Assembly (NCBI GenBank): GCA_963281155.1
Contig: CAUJLY010000001.1
Coordinates: 8,432,001 to 8,496,000, forward strand
Reading direction: 5' to 3'
DNA length: 64,000 bases
Source: Rhabditophanes sp. KR3021
Taxonomy: Eukaryota; Nematoda; Chromadorea; Rhabditida; Alloionematidae
In this document: positions 20,735 through 32,059 of the stretch, piece by piece
Position numbering within the stretch: position 1 is the first letter of the stretch
Layout: every line of letters begins with the position of its first letter
Notes under the pieces: generated by a model
The model's database searches: none
What the model was told of the DNA's origin: nothing
Seen by the model: only the letters and a program-made list of their open reading frames with translations
Made by a program: the position numbers and the translations under genes

Positions 20735-21487
20735 CTTGGAAATGAATTTTGAAATCTAATCTAAAATTATACACATCATTATTTTTTATTTAACCAAATA
20801 AATAACATCCAAACCCGGTAGATGATAATAACAAGCAAGCGTGGTGTAAGCAAGTTAATATTATTAAGTAGAACCGAAGTTTATATATGTACATTTATTT
20901 GTTATCGGGAACATTCCATTAGGAAAAGGCCTAGAATAGAAAGTGGTTGTCGTTTAGTATATGAAGGGGTATACAAGTAATTGATATTTGTATTTTTATC
21001 TAGCATATTTAAAAATACAATAAAAATATCTATATATTTAGTTGTTTCTAATGTATTTTTTTTGTCTAGCAGATAGATATAAGACAATAAACATTACGAC
21101 AGTTGGTTTTGTATTTGCCCTATCTAAATACAAATGAAAGTATTCGTTTTTAGACATAAAGAGGCTGATTAGTAGTGTGCAAGATGAGGCGCGATCACTG
21201 ACACCCGTTTTAATCATGAAGATAATGCTTCGTTTTAGATATAAATGGAAGATAGGCTGTTTCATTCGAATGCGGAATTATAGTATGTTTCTAAGTGCAA
21301 AGAACACTCTTTTTTATATTGCTACAATATTTTAATTGAAAGATAACAAGACTATAAATTTTATGAATAGAGTGATATAAATACATTTAACTTATATTCA
21401 AAAAAACGACATAAACAACAACTGCGCTAAGTCTAAATTGACCACGTCTCCTTCATATGTTTTCACCCTTCAAAACAGTTGTTAATC
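20735..21487. other. Intergenic gap
   Basis: This is AT-rich spacer between divergent genes, the F-box/LRR-like gene (minus) and the transthyretin-like gene (plus). It presumably contains both promoters. Short frames exist but none has recognisable coding character. Confidence 0.45.
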
Positions 21488-21895
21488 ATGAGGATGTTTA
21501 TGTGGCTGTCAACTTTATTTACCTTGTCATTTCAATATTGTCATAGAGAAGATGTGAATGTCAATACAGTGCATGTTTATGGAAGATTAATGTGCAAAGA
21601 TGAAATCATCACAGATACACGGCTCAGACTTTATGTTCGTGATGTTAGAGAAGGGAAAGTTATGTTAAATTATACTAAAGTTCAAAATAAGAAAGGTGTT
21701 TTTGATATCATTGGAAGGAAAGGCGAATCATATTTTGTGGAGCCATTCATGGAAATTTATAGTTATTGTGGGTTTAATAGAAAAAAGTGTGTGCCTATAG
21801 CTAGTTACCACTTTAGTCACAAGTTAGTGGATTGTGGAAGACAGGATCTTGGGGATATAGATGCTTTTGAATGTATTAATTCGACTATTTGTTAA
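21488..21895 (+). CDS. Transthyretin-like (TTR) family secreted protein
   Basis: One exon encodes 135 residues. The signal peptide is MRMFMWLSTLFTLSFQYC. The TTR-like fold follows: VYGRLMCKDEIITDTRLRLY, EGKVMLNYTKV, GVFDIIGRKGESYFVEPF, EIYSYCG, KKCVPIASYHF and the C-terminal GDIDAFEC. The order GRLMC - LRLY - GVFDI.G - I...C - C matches the nematode transthyretin-like family (TTR-52-type). These are secreted proteins of mostly unknown ligand, one of which bridges apoptotic cells to phagocytes. The specific role here is unknown. It is convergent with the UGT pseudogene at 21985. Confidence 0.85.
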   Translation: MRMFMWLSTLFTLSFQYCHREDVNVNTVHVYGRLMCKDEIITDTRLRLYVRDVREGKVMLNYTKVQNKKGVFDIIGRKGESYFVEPFMEIYSYCGFNRKKCVPIASYHFSHKLVDCGRQDLGDIDAFECINSTIC

Positions 21896-21984
21896 TATAT
21901 TACACCAACTTATAATATTTTGTATGAAAGCAGTGCAGTTAAATAAAATATATTATTGAAAGTACATTTGTTTAATCTATACGT

Positions 21985-22950
21985 TTAATCTATTTTAAGT
22001 TTGCTGGTAAAGATAGAAAGTACATGATATAAAAATTTGGCAACAACTGTTGATAAACCAACAAAAATAGTTACAATTATGATAATCAAGTCGACGTTGC
22101 TTCTTTCATACCAAGCATCGTTAGAATGGGTTGATGCCCAAAACGAGCGGCATATTCTACATGTCTGACGAATGATTCCTTTCGATCATACGGTCTATTG
22201 ATTATACTTTCTTGTAATTTAGTGGCATTGTCGATGTAGTTTGTTGAGGTGAAAAATACTTCGTCAAGTGATGATTTGAGAAGGGAGTACTTGGACAAAT
22301 CGAATTTATTTAACATTTTGCCGAATCCAACTGCTTCAGCTACTAGGGCATTTCAGACTTGATCACAAAATAATGGAATTAACAAGATTGCTTTGCGTCT
22401 CATTGCTGCTTCGTTCAAACTATTAATTCCGCCATGCGTCAAAAATCCTGTCAAACGTTCGTCATTTAGCAAATCGTTTTGCGGAACCCATTTAGATAGT
22501 CAAATTATCAATACCATCCCCCATTTCATCATCATACTTTAAAATAAAAGTAACGTCTGAGTACTCTTTAAATAATCTCAAAAAATTAATTTTATACTCC
22601 TGTGGCATCATATAACTTCTCGCCAAACTTCCAAAAGAAATTAAAATAGATTTATTTCTCAAATTCAGCACCCCATCCCAATAAGAATCTAATTTTTCCG
22701 GAGCTGCAATAGTAAAACCACTCCAGCTCAATGATTTTACTTTGAATAGTATGCCCAAAATCAGTAAGCGGTTCAGCATCAGTGATTAAAAAGGAACTTT
22801 CTCTTATACTATTTACTAGATTTACCGTGTTTTTTCCAAATTTATTATCGAAAAGTGTTTCCCCAATTAATAAGTCGAACATGTAATTATAATAAATGTT
22901 GAGAGCTCTCTCGTAAAGACCCATGTCATTTGGCTCGAAGTCTGTGTTTT
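21985..22950 (-). pseudogene. UGT pseudogene, 5'-truncated
   Basis: Read on the minus strand it begins in the middle of a UGT (DMGLYERALNIYYNYMF; SSFLITDAEPLTDFGHTIQS). It then shifts frame into a glycosyltransferase block (SILISFGSLARSYMMPQEYK). After a lesion near 22500 comes the UGT signature WVPQNDLL...THGGINSLNEAA, interrupted by TGA at 22353-22355 (DQ-V-stop-NA). It continues KMLNKFDLSKYSLLKSSLD and HVEYAARFGHQPIL, with a final frame change before a membrane tail (TIFVGLSTVVAKFLYH) and lysine-rich end. An in-frame TAA precedes the first block, and the N-terminal half is missing. It is a truncated, multiply broken copy. Confidence 0.8.
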
Positions 22951-23163
22951 ATTCCTCAGGCTTTTCCGTCAATTGACCTGTAGGTACGAATAAATTTCGC
23001 CTGCAGCACCCACAACCAATCCAGACTTATCGTATTCTTTATTATCAATGTCTTTGTACAAATTGAATCCTTCAACAGCTAATCCAACCGGGATAAATAC
23101 TTTCCTACGACGTTTTTTGCCGATTTTTCCGCCTGTTTTCCTAAAACCTTTGCAACGCCTCAA
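22951..23163 (-). other. Short basic open frame abutting the truncated UGT, unidentified
   Basis: The minus-strand frame at 23163-22969 reads KTGGKIGKKRRRKVFIPVGL and YDKSGLVVGAAGEIYSYL. In a second frame a TGA-interrupted start (MSGFFT, then GVAKVLGKQAEKSAKNVVGK) suggests a frameshifted relic. I do not recognise the family. It occupies the place where the UGT N-terminus should be. Confidence 0.25.
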
Positions 23164-24227
23164 GTAAAAAAGCCACTCATCTTATTTCTGAAATAAACAA
23201 AAATTTAGTAAATTACAATGGCTATTATTACATTCATTGACATTCAAATGGAGATCAAACCAAAGAAGCACACATATGATGGCAAATGTTGCAGTTAAGT
23301 ATAATATTTTGAATCAAGTATCTTTTCAAAACTAAAACAAAATAAGCTCAATTGTGGGTGCAATAAATATTTATAAGTAATCCTATTGTGATAAACAGTT
23401 AAAGTGTAAAATTACTCCAAATAATAGTATCATAGGTATGTCAGATGTGGTGGAACAAAGAAAGACACGCTCTGAGAAGAGAAACAATGCATCGTGCTAA
23501 TATGTGATTGGTTAAAAAGGGTGCATTTTGTTAACTTGGGAATAAGTACAATAAAATAAGTGGGTCCTGGCGTAAGAGGTTAAGTTCAGGATTAGTAATA
23601 ATGTTTAGAATCAAATAAATTTACTTAATTAGGCAAAGTGAAATTGTGTTGAAGCTTGCCTACTTGAACAAATTAATACTCTTGTTGTAACTTAACTAAA
23701 AGAGATATAAGTTAAAATGTGGGATACAAAAATAAGAACGACATATAAACGATTACAATTGACATGTAGCCAAAAGGGTGAATGTCTAACTGAATGATGG
23801 GATGTGAAAAGGATGAGTTGGGAGTGATGTTAACTCTAAAATATGGAACAGAAGTTCTATCTGAGGCATAAATTGGAAGGGCAATGATCGTGATTTTTGC
23901 TATTTGAATTAGTTCCGCATAATCTAATTACAAATTAGACTTATTAAACTGATTTTTAATTATCTTTACTTGAAATGTTTGACCTATTTTTCACCAGCTA
24001 TAACTGCCATATTTTAAATTTGTTAATATTCTGGAAGTGTGATTCAAAAAGACTCAGCCATTTGTAACTCAAAGAAATATAAATTCGTATTACATGCTTT
24101 AAAAAGCGATTTTACGAAACAGATTTAAACAATTTTTATTTATTCACAATATATATTACATTTATATACAACTTTCAACAGTTAATAATTTCCATTTTTT
24201 GTTCGTTTTTAAACAATTTCTGGGTTG
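23164..24227. other. Intergenic spacer
   Basis: This is about 1.06 kb of AT-rich DNA. I see no open exon, RNA gene or clear repeat. Confidence 0.5.
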
Positions 24228-26303
24228 TTAACATAACTTTGATGTAATATAAATACCCGCAATTAGTGAAAATCCAATGACAATGTGACTATTACTATTA
24301 CATAAATTAGTTAATCTTGAAAAGGGAGAGCCATTAGAGAAAGATGAATTAGTTGAGTTGAGAGAGGATTGCGGTGTTCCGTATATTGCAAGAGCTTTGC
24401 AGGAATCACATATTTCGAAGGTTGAGGATCTTTCGTTGGTGAACAGGCGGAGGATTTCGGCATATCTATAAATAATATTAAAGACATTTTATTATTTTGC
24501 AACCTACACATCATGGTTAATGCAACACAACTCAATCCGACTTCCATCCTTATTCAATTTGATATCAAATCGGCTCTTATTCCCTGCACCAATAGCTCCC
24601 AACTTAGCTCTTATATACTCCTTCACCATGTCCAAATCTTCCTTTCCGATCTTCAAAAAATGATTCTTGACCCAATTGACAATAAAGCAACTAGACCCAT
24701 TACCTCCCCCATTCATTGCATCAAATCTTACCTGTTTCTTCCTTAAAATGATATGATAGAGATCAAAGGGAGATGGATCTTGGCCTGCAAGATTTATAAA
24801 TGGAGTTGATATAAAAGGAAGAGGGATGCGATTAGCGACTGAAGGTCTAATCAAATAAAGTACTTCGCGAAATCTAGTTGGGGTAGGTCTTTTTTGGGTT
24901 GATTGTGAGTTTAGGATAAAACAAGCGGCTAATTTGATGAACATTTCACCAGTAATCATCGAATCATGACCGGCATCATGAAAGTTGGATTGGCATTTTT
25001 TGAGACTATTTGTGAGTTCGGGCGATGGGAAGGCTACGTTGGGCGAGTAGACTGAATTTGAACGGCTGTCGAAGTATCTTTTTAGTTGTTCTAAGTCGAA
25101 TGAGTTTAGTTTTGTTCCGCCTTTCACTTTGACAAATGAGTTGCATAACATCGACATGAATTTAGTGTCAATTATACAAGGAAAAGTGAAATTAATCAAA
25201 TTCTTGGCTGCTTCGTATTTAGAGGGAAGGTGCTTGACAAAGTATTCTTGCAAGTATAGAATATCCAAGGAAGCATTGTGCATGACTATTGGGATATTGG
25301 CAACATTTGACAAAGTTTGCATTATCCTAGAGACACCGAATATTGAAGACAGCAATGTGTCAAGAGCTAGAGAAACTCTTTGATCGTACCCAGAAGATGA
25401 TTGGACCTGAGAGATTTTTAGTTTCTTGCCATCATCTATCTTGAACGTGTAACGGGGAAAACGGGATGTCAAATCATACAAAACGGCATTCATCTCAATA
25501 GGTGAAAGTTGCTCTGTCCAAAGAGCATGTCTTGACTCTTGTTGATACGAATGTTGTGTCGTGCTTCCTGTCAGATAAAAGCTATAAGTCAGCCCGTAAC
25601 TGGAGTCTGAATCTGAACTTATGCCAGCCATACTTGCTATTGATGGGGAATGTACTACATGCGGAGTCGCAGAGGGCGAAGATGCACTGGATGAACTTGA
25701 TGATGTCAGTACTTCAGCTGAACTCAAAGCTAGGTTAAAATTAAGTTCTGCTCGCAACGTTTCTAATTTTGATAAAAAACTATCGCCGAGAAAAGAAAAG
25801 TCCGGAAAGTCAGATGATAACATTTGTTTGTATTTTTCTAGTTCATCTGCATTGCAAAAGTTTATGCCATTCTTGATCCATTCATTGAAATCTAGATTGT
25901 GATCTTTGAGAAAGGCTAGGGAAGGGTAGGAGAAAGATGGTAAGTTTGATTGGGAACCATTATCTGGGATTGTTTGTTTGAAGAGATACATTCTATAGGA
26001 ATGGACGGTGAACGTCTTGCCTTCATTGGATTCAATAAAAATAGATAGTCCCATTTGACAGGGCGGATATGTCTTGATTGATGCTGCTAGTTTGCCATAT
26101 CTTTCAGTTGGGCTTTCAGATATTGAAGGCTCAAAGCCGCTCTTTAAATGTTGAGGCAGGCCAAAAAACTCAAAGTCAATAGCTGAAAAATAAATAGTCA
26201 CATCCAATGAAATCAAAAATTTACCAACAAAAGCAGCCTTACAAATAAGAGACTCAAGTTTCTTAAAGTATCCACAAAAGTTGTGTCTATCCAAAGTATG
26301 CAT
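24228..26303 (-). CDS. PARN/PNLDC1-like 3'-5' exoribonuclease with C-terminal membrane segment
   Basis: Three exons on the minus strand, 26303-26225, 26182-24508 and 24465-24228, encode 663 residues. It is a DEDD-superfamily nuclease of the poly(A)-specific ribonuclease/CAF1 group. Visible motifs are AIDFEFFGL (D29, E31), the family block ERYGKLAASI...CQMGLSIFI, FNEWIKNGINF, MHNASLDILYLQEYF (D333), FPCIIDTKFM, and FHDAGHDSMITGEMF (H428, D433). A Ser-rich linker (about 185-235) stands where PARN has its R3H region. The last exon ends in a hydrophobic segment, IVIGFSLIAGIYITS, then KLC and stop. This resembles the tail anchor of PNLDC1/Trimmer, which trims piRNA 3' ends at the mitochondrial surface. 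A piRNA-trimming role is inferred, not shown. Confidence 0.85.
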
Positions 26304-27273
26304 AATATAAATTGTATCTTATCTCTCAATCTTTTTTTGTTTATTTTTTAAGCGTAGACAGATCAATCCAATTGGTGATGAAACAAAATTAGTATGTATT
26401 GATATACTACAATTTGTCTGGTTCTTTTAATGTAATAACGTGCTGGAGGCCGATTTTTTTGTGTACAAAAACATTATACGACAAATCCGAAGATGCAGAT
26501 TTTGACGATGACTGAAACCCTGTAAAATGGAAAAATTGAAATATGAAATGAAATGAGAGTAAGAGGTGATGGTAGTGGTAATATTCGGAATGATGAAATT
26601 AAGAGCAATGGTCAAAAAATATGATTAAAACAAGTATTATATAGATTTCGAGAAAATATAAAAAAGCAAACGGCTGTTGACGCGCGTCGCTACTATCATT
26701 TTGTCTTTATTTTATATGACAAGTGATGGACGCAAACGGTTAGTATTGTCTTTCATCTCTTTGACGAGGTACTTTTATTGTTGTTTGCGGGTAATAGTGA
26801 AAGTGTCGCGACCGTCGCTTTTTCATTTTAGCAGGAAAAGCTTGAAGTAGAAAATACACATATTCATCGTTTTTTGGAAGAATTCGTTTGGTAATACTGA
26901 TAATAATATAAATATATCAAAGTTGAGAACAAAGAGTATGGGTGCGTGGAAAATGGTTGATTGCGCATAAATGACTGAAAACATATGATAGCGGCCTCCC
27001 TACACATGACTTTTTTGGCTGACAATGGGAGTACAAGGGCTGTGAACTTTTAGAAAAAGGTCAACCTTCCAGTATTTTTGTTAACTTATTTTTTAATTAG
27101 AGATTAAAAACAATTGTTTAAAAAATATTTATTGATTTAAAGACGGCATCAAATTAAGAGTACATGGGAAATGATAGTGAAAATTTTAGTCCAAAGCAAT
27201 GACTCAACCAAGATCATCATATTTTATTTGATGATTAGTTCCTTAGATTAAGCACATTTGTATGCTCTTTGAA
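26304..27273. other. Intergenic spacer
   Basis: This lies between the PARN-like gene and atg-5. A locally GC-richer stretch with CGCG motifs (about 26675-26815) and AT-rich sequence are present. I recognise no gene or structured RNA. Confidence 0.45.
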
Positions 27274-28093
27274 TCACTGCTTTTCCACCACGATATGAGC
27301 AAAGGAGTCTGGATAAATTAAATTTGTGGCAATATAATCGGCAGTTGTTGCAAGAGGAAGCTCAATGCCATGGCAAACGAGTCTAAAGTTAGCCTGTTCA
27401 GTTTGTTTGCATACTTTAGGCAGAATTTGCTGTAGCGTTTCGTCTCCTTTGATTTGAAACTGCACAAACTTAGTTCCATCCACGTAAAACCGAATAGGCA
27501 AAAATTGCGATACCTTTCCATGATCCGACACCGCATTCTTAACAATTTCCCAAAATGTGTTAAAATCTGTCTTCTCCACACTTCTGAACAAAGCTTCGTG
27601 AGTTTCCTTTGACTCTTTTGCTAATACTTTACCGGCATGCCTTAATTGATCGGCTTCTTTAATAGAGTATAGAAACATAGCCTGCAGTTCCGAATTTTTG
27701 TAAGATATCATACCATCAGGAGCTTCTCCAAATCTGATAGTTAACTTCAGAGGTGCCATTGAGTTTTTATCCTTCTGGATGATGTCATATAGAACACCGA
27801 TAGGGTACCACCATTTGATATATTGTTTTTCGGATGTATACTCTAACCAGACTTTGTCTTTTTTCAGATCTGGATTGAAGTTTGTAAAGAAACGTATCGC
27901 GTCCTCGTAATGTAAGGGAAAGTATGAGATGCGAGGCAAAGTTGTCTAAATGATAATGAAGGTAATCTAAAGATAGACTTACCATATATGATATTTTCTC
28001 GGAACTATCAAGCACCTTTGAATCTTCTAGTACAAAATAAATGGGGACTTTGGCATCCCAAACCAATTTGCAAACTGTTTTATCGTGTTCCAT
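27274..28093 (-). CDS. atg-5: Autophagy protein ATG5
   Basis: Two exons on the minus strand, 28093-27983 and 27945-27274, encode 260 residues. ATG5 is conjugated to ATG12 and, with ATG16, directs lipidation of ATG8/LGG proteins on autophagosome membranes. The sequence shows VWDAKVPIYFVLEDSKVL at the N-terminus, LPRISYFPL, VWLEYTSEKQYIKWWYPIGV, and SIKEADQLRHAGKV. Lys133 in the KEAD motif aligns with the ATG12 acceptor lysine (human K130). The C-terminal ubiquitin-like domain includes FLPIRFYVDG and ends NLIYPDSFAHIVV, matching the family's YPDNFLHI. Length fits the family. It is divergent from timm-21 with a 156-bp gap. Confidence 0.93.
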
Positions 28094-28249
28094 CTTAAAA
28101 TGTGTTATGGTTTGTACGTTAATGATTGTGATGTCTTGGAAGGGTCGCTGTACCAAGGTTTCTTAAAAAATGTCGTGTAGAGAAGATTTTAGGCTTTTCG
28201 CAAACAATATTTGGTGATTGTTTTGTGTTTATTGGGTTGTTTGTTAAAA
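28094..28249. promoter_or_regulatory. Bidirectional atg-5 / timm-21 promoter interval
   Basis: Only 156 bp separate the two divergent start codons, so the promoters must overlap or be shared. No specific factor site is claimed. Confidence 0.5.
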
Positions 28250-28903
28250 ATGATGCAATTACGTGCTAGATTTCCTATTTATGCTAAGGTGTTGGTAAAG
28301 CCTAATATTTGTATTCGCCCAGTTTCGTCCACGCCAACAGTGTTAAAAGAAATTCAAACAAAAAGCCAACGGGATAAAGATCAACATGCCCTTCAAAAGT
28401 CTGTGCTAGAAGACATCTTTACTGAACACAAAGAAGCACCCAAGACTTTCGCAGGCAAAGCTAAAGAAGCTACTGTCAACTCGTTTTGGTACGCTTGCTT
28501 GGCTGCTTCTGTTGCTGGGTTGATAGGCTTAATTTATACAGTTGGGAAGGAGTTTTTCGGTAACGACAGTCCTCAAGTTGTGTTCTCAAAGTCTTTGAAG
28601 ATGGTGAAAGATCATGAGGAGGTGATTAGAATTTTCGGTGAAGGCATTGCTGGATTTGGGGAAGAAAACTCAAGAGGTCGCAGAAAGGCGTTGAAGAGTC
28701 AAAAGTATGAACAAGACGGGCAGGAAAGACTTAGACTCGAATACCACATCAAAGGAGCCATTCGGCGAGGAACAGTTACAGTTGACATGGGAAATGATGC
28801 CGGAACTTGGGATTACCGCTACATCGTCGTCAAAACGGACTCCAGGCCTATCGAAACAATTATGGTTGTTGACAATCGCGGACCGCGAAAGTTTTTGATT
28901 TAA
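28250..28903 (+). CDS. timm-21: Mitochondrial import inner membrane translocase subunit Tim21
   Basis: One exon encodes 217 residues. Tim21 links the TOM complex to the TIM23 presequence translocase and hands subunits to respiratory assembly intermediates. The basic N-terminus (MMQLRARFPIYAKVLVK) fits a mitochondrial presequence. A single membrane span is near residues 80-100 (FWYACLAASVAGLIGLIY). The intermembrane-space domain carries the family signature IRIFGEGIAGFGEENSRGRR, then LRLEYHIKGAIRRGTVTVDM and the terminal IMVVDNRGPR. The first ATG after the upstream gap (28250) is used; a second ATG follows immediately. Confidence 0.92.
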   Translation: MMQLRARFPIYAKVLVKPNICIRPVSSTPTVLKEIQTKSQRDKDQHALQKSVLEDIFTEHKEAPKTFAGKAKEATVNSFWYACLAASVAGLIGLIYTVGKEFFGNDSPQVVFSKSLKMVKDHEEVIRIFGEGIAGFGEENSRGRRKALKSQKYEQDGQERLRLEYHIKGAIRRGTVTVDMGNDAGTWDYRYIVVKTDSRPIETIMVVDNRGPRKFLI

Positions 28904-29311
28904 TAATGCTTGGAATATATAAATGCCTTTTAATTAGAACTATTCAAATAAAGTATTTAATTTGTTTTATCATACATTTTTGTTGTTTATTACAATGTTT
29001 CTAAGAAGAGCTGAGTGAGTCATTAGTACTCCGTGATATTTTGATTACAATGCAGGAGCAATTAATTTTTTGCTTAGTAACGGAAAAGTTGATAGCACGT
29101 TGGCACAAGATTTTAAGTTAGCAAAAATATACATACTGCAAATATATTTACGTTGATCACTGATAATAAATGGGTACTATAAGGGTTTGACTTCATTGAT
29201 GAGTCATACCTCATATCAATGGAAATTCAGGTATTTTTTCATTTTAACTTTTGTCATTTTAAAGGTAGTGCTTTTATAAATTTACAAACCTGACTTTATT
29301 TTTCCTAAACA
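28904..29311. other. Intergenic gap
   Basis: This holds the timm-21 3' UTR (AATAAA near 28945) and AT-rich spacer before the gene at 29312. Confidence 0.5.
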
Positions 29312-30076
29312 ATGATGTCTACTCAAAAAGACTCCAGAGCTCTCGGTAATATAACTGCACAAAAGTACAGGGACATTCTACGATCAAAAGCTGCTTTATG
29401 TGATAAGATATTTCCTGAATTTCTTAAACAGGAGAAGGTAATTGCTGGTTTGGAGAGAGAACTTTTATGTCTACGGAACTACATTACCAATAAAGAAGGT
29501 TACTCGGATGAAGTGATTGATAATTACTTAGCTAGATATAACGTAGTTCAACCTGCTTCTGATTCTGAATATGTCGCCAAGTTAACTCAATGCGGTAAAA
29601 AACAAATTCGTGAAGGAAAGTCAGGGGGAAGTTTTACAAAGGCACATATAACAATCGAACAACTAAACAAACATGAAATTAGAGATGTGTCTGAAAAGAT
29701 CATATCTGGAAGTGATGATGAAGTAGTAAGAAAGCTTTTTATCTTTAGCAGCGGAAATCTTATTAAAGCTGAAAATTGTTCTAATAGATCTTCAATAGCT
29801 TCTAGCCCGTATGATAATGAAGATATGTTCTCTTGCTTAAAATGCTCAAATGCAAATAGACTATTTCCCGAACAATCTGATAATACTTTCAGACAAAATA
29901 CTAATGAATCCATAAACCAACATCCTTCAATGGAAACTTCAATTCAAGAAATGAATACCACTCATATTCCAGCTACTCAAAATCCTTTTTACCAAAACTG
30001 GAACTATGAAACTTATTATCCTCAACAAAATTTATCCAATTCAATGCCACAATTTCCGAGCACCAACTACTACTAA
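29312..30076 (+). CDS. Unrecognised protein, N-terminal helical, N/Q-rich tail (254 aa)
   Basis: One intronless frame runs from ATG at 29312 to TAA at 30074. The first about 70 residues are strongly helical and charged (YRDILRSKAALCDKIFPEFL, EKVIAGLERELLCLRNYI), suggesting a coiled coil. The middle contains HEIRDVSEKIISGSDDEVVR. The last third is polar, rich in Asn, Gln, Ser, Thr and Tyr (for example WNYETYYPQQNLSNSMPQF) and probably disordered. I do not recognise the family. The long open frame and normal codon use support a real gene, perhaps nematode-specific. Confidence 0.6.
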   Translation: MMSTQKDSRALGNITAQKYRDILRSKAALCDKIFPEFLKQEKVIAGLERELLCLRNYITNKEGYSDEVIDNYLARYNVVQPASDSEYVAKLTQCGKKQIREGKSGGSFTKAHITIEQLNKHEIRDVSEKIISGSDDEVVRKLFIFSSGNLIKAENCSNRSSIASSPYDNEDMFSCLKCSNANRLFPEQSDNTFRQNTNESINQHPSMETSIQEMNTTHIPATQNPFYQNWNYETYYPQQNLSNSMPQFPSTNYY

Positions 30077-31777
30077 TGGACAAGCTTCAGTAGTATTAAA
30101 CAGTGATATTTTCCAAAAACATTATTACCGATAATAGATCGGAACTCTTAGAAAAACAGAAGTGAATACATAATTTCTAAAAGTATTAATTTCTAAAGTT
30201 ATATATTTGTAATGAATCCTTGTTACGACAATCTCTTAAATTCTTAGACGTCAATAGGCCATCTATTGCAATAATAAATTAACTAAATAAACAATTTTAA
30301 ATTCACTTGTCCTCAAAACTTTAAAATAAAATGATTTTTAAAAGCATATCCTTTATAAATCACACTATAGAGAATAGAAAGTTATAAATAGAAGCAAACA
30401 AACCAAAACTTAAAAGAACGAAGTATAAAGAACTTTCATTTAGAAATATAAAGTAATTGTATTAAAATTTCTTTTTTGGCAGAAAAAGTAAAGTTCCATC
30501 TGGTCTCTTTCTTTTCCCATATTTCTCCGCAAAGCGCAGTTACACATTGTTTTTAAATTCTTCAGTACACACATCCACATGTTTTTGTCACATTTTGTGC
30601 ATTTATTTGAATTTTAAGTGAAAAATTTCAAAAATTATATGATCTGTTTTTATTGACCGTTTATGACAGCGGTTTCGGATGGTACAAATTCAAAAATTGG
30701 GCTGGACGGACGGAAGTCAATTTATTTTATTTTTTAACAGGTCTGATTATCAATGTTAGATACAAACTTTTTAGACAAAAAACGCAATACTCAATTACAT
30801 ATTAATAATTTTATTTAAGGAATTAAATACTTGTAATGAATCGTTTTTATCAAAAAATATCGTTTCTTTAACAATCCACAGTCACATCATGCCAATCTTA
30901 AATCATCAAATAAAACTTATATAAATATCGAATTCCCATTTTCTCGAAGGTATTTACCATAAATAAAGCAAAATTTTATATTGTAGTGTATTACATTGGC
31001 CTTTTCAAATTGCTAAATATGTACATTTTGTACTAAAATTTCATTTCAATTGAGGATCAACGACGCAAAATTAAGCACACCAAACCAATGTTATAATTGG
31101 TAATTAAAATACCTAAATAAATGATATAACATTTTTCCTCTAATGAAACTGATAATTTTGGGCTTATATACTTTATTTATTGTTGAGAAGTAGCTATATT
31201 TTGTTCTGTAATAAAAGTCTAACTTTTGTTGGCATAATCAGATGCAATTGTTTATTAAATTTTAGACTGTTTATGAAAAATCATTTTCAAATTACAATAA
31301 AAAATTTAAAAATATTCTTGGAAATCAAATCAACCCCGGCAATAAAATATGGAAGATTTTTTATTTTAGAATATGAAGTAGTTATATTAAAATATCATTA
31401 CTATCTTATTGGCAAAAAGTTTTAAAGTTACGAGTTGCTTGCTTACTCCACTCTTGTGAGAAAAGTGCAGCTTCAAACTTTCTCTTAAAGTCCCTAGGAC
31501 ATTTATACGTATTCTTATTTTTTTGGCATCATTCATTTAAAACCTGCATTTAACTTCTTTTATTGAAAATGGTTTTTTAATGAACAATATTAGATAAGAA
31601 CATTTGGTAACAGAAAGTACAATATTCATACAATAATTATTTTATTTAGAAGATTACGAATATACTCAACATTCTATGAAGATCCATAAATTCCTTTGAA
31701 AACCATGAGTCCCGTTACGCCCATTATAAACCATCTAATTAAACGAATATATATTTTAAATTCCCTTGTCCTCGAAG

Positions 31778-32059
31778 CTATAATAAATCAAATATATTAA
31801 AGATGCTACTAAACGTACGATTTTCACATTCCTCCGTATAATCCTTAATCCAGTTAGCCATTCCATGACAAACAGCGGCACAAATTAAAATAAGCAAATA
31901 AGTAAAAGTAGGACCAATATTGTTCAAAAAAAGCCTACAGTATCTTTGCCAAAAGATAGCAGATATAATAATAAATGCATAGAAAATATGAATAAGATTA
32001 CCTACTACTTCATGTTCACATTCTGATATCCGAATCATATTGGAAAAGATGTTGCTCAT
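31778..32059 (-). CDS. Possible small multi-span membrane protein (93 aa)
   Basis: The minus-strand frame from an ATG at 32059 contains two clear hydrophobic segments (NLIHIFYAFIIISAIFW and IGPTFTYLLILICAAVCHGM) and a charged tail with WIKDYTEECENRT. No family is recognised. Hydrophobic frames are common in AT-rich DNA, so confidence is low. Confidence 0.25.
   Translation of the reverse strand: MSNIFSNMIRISECEHEVVGNLIHIFYAFIIISAIFWQRYCRLFLNNIGPTFTYLLILICAAVCHGMANWIKDYTEECENRTFSSIFNIFDLL

Noticed and set aside
11857..22950. Recurrent in-frame TGA at positions where families have Trp (DUF273, UGT), suggesting UGA recoding
   Set aside because: The same loci also have frameshifts and TAG/TAA stops. 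Intact genes here (PGK, GPX, kinase) use TGG for Trp, and the kinase ends with TGA. Ordinary pseudogene decay is sufficient.
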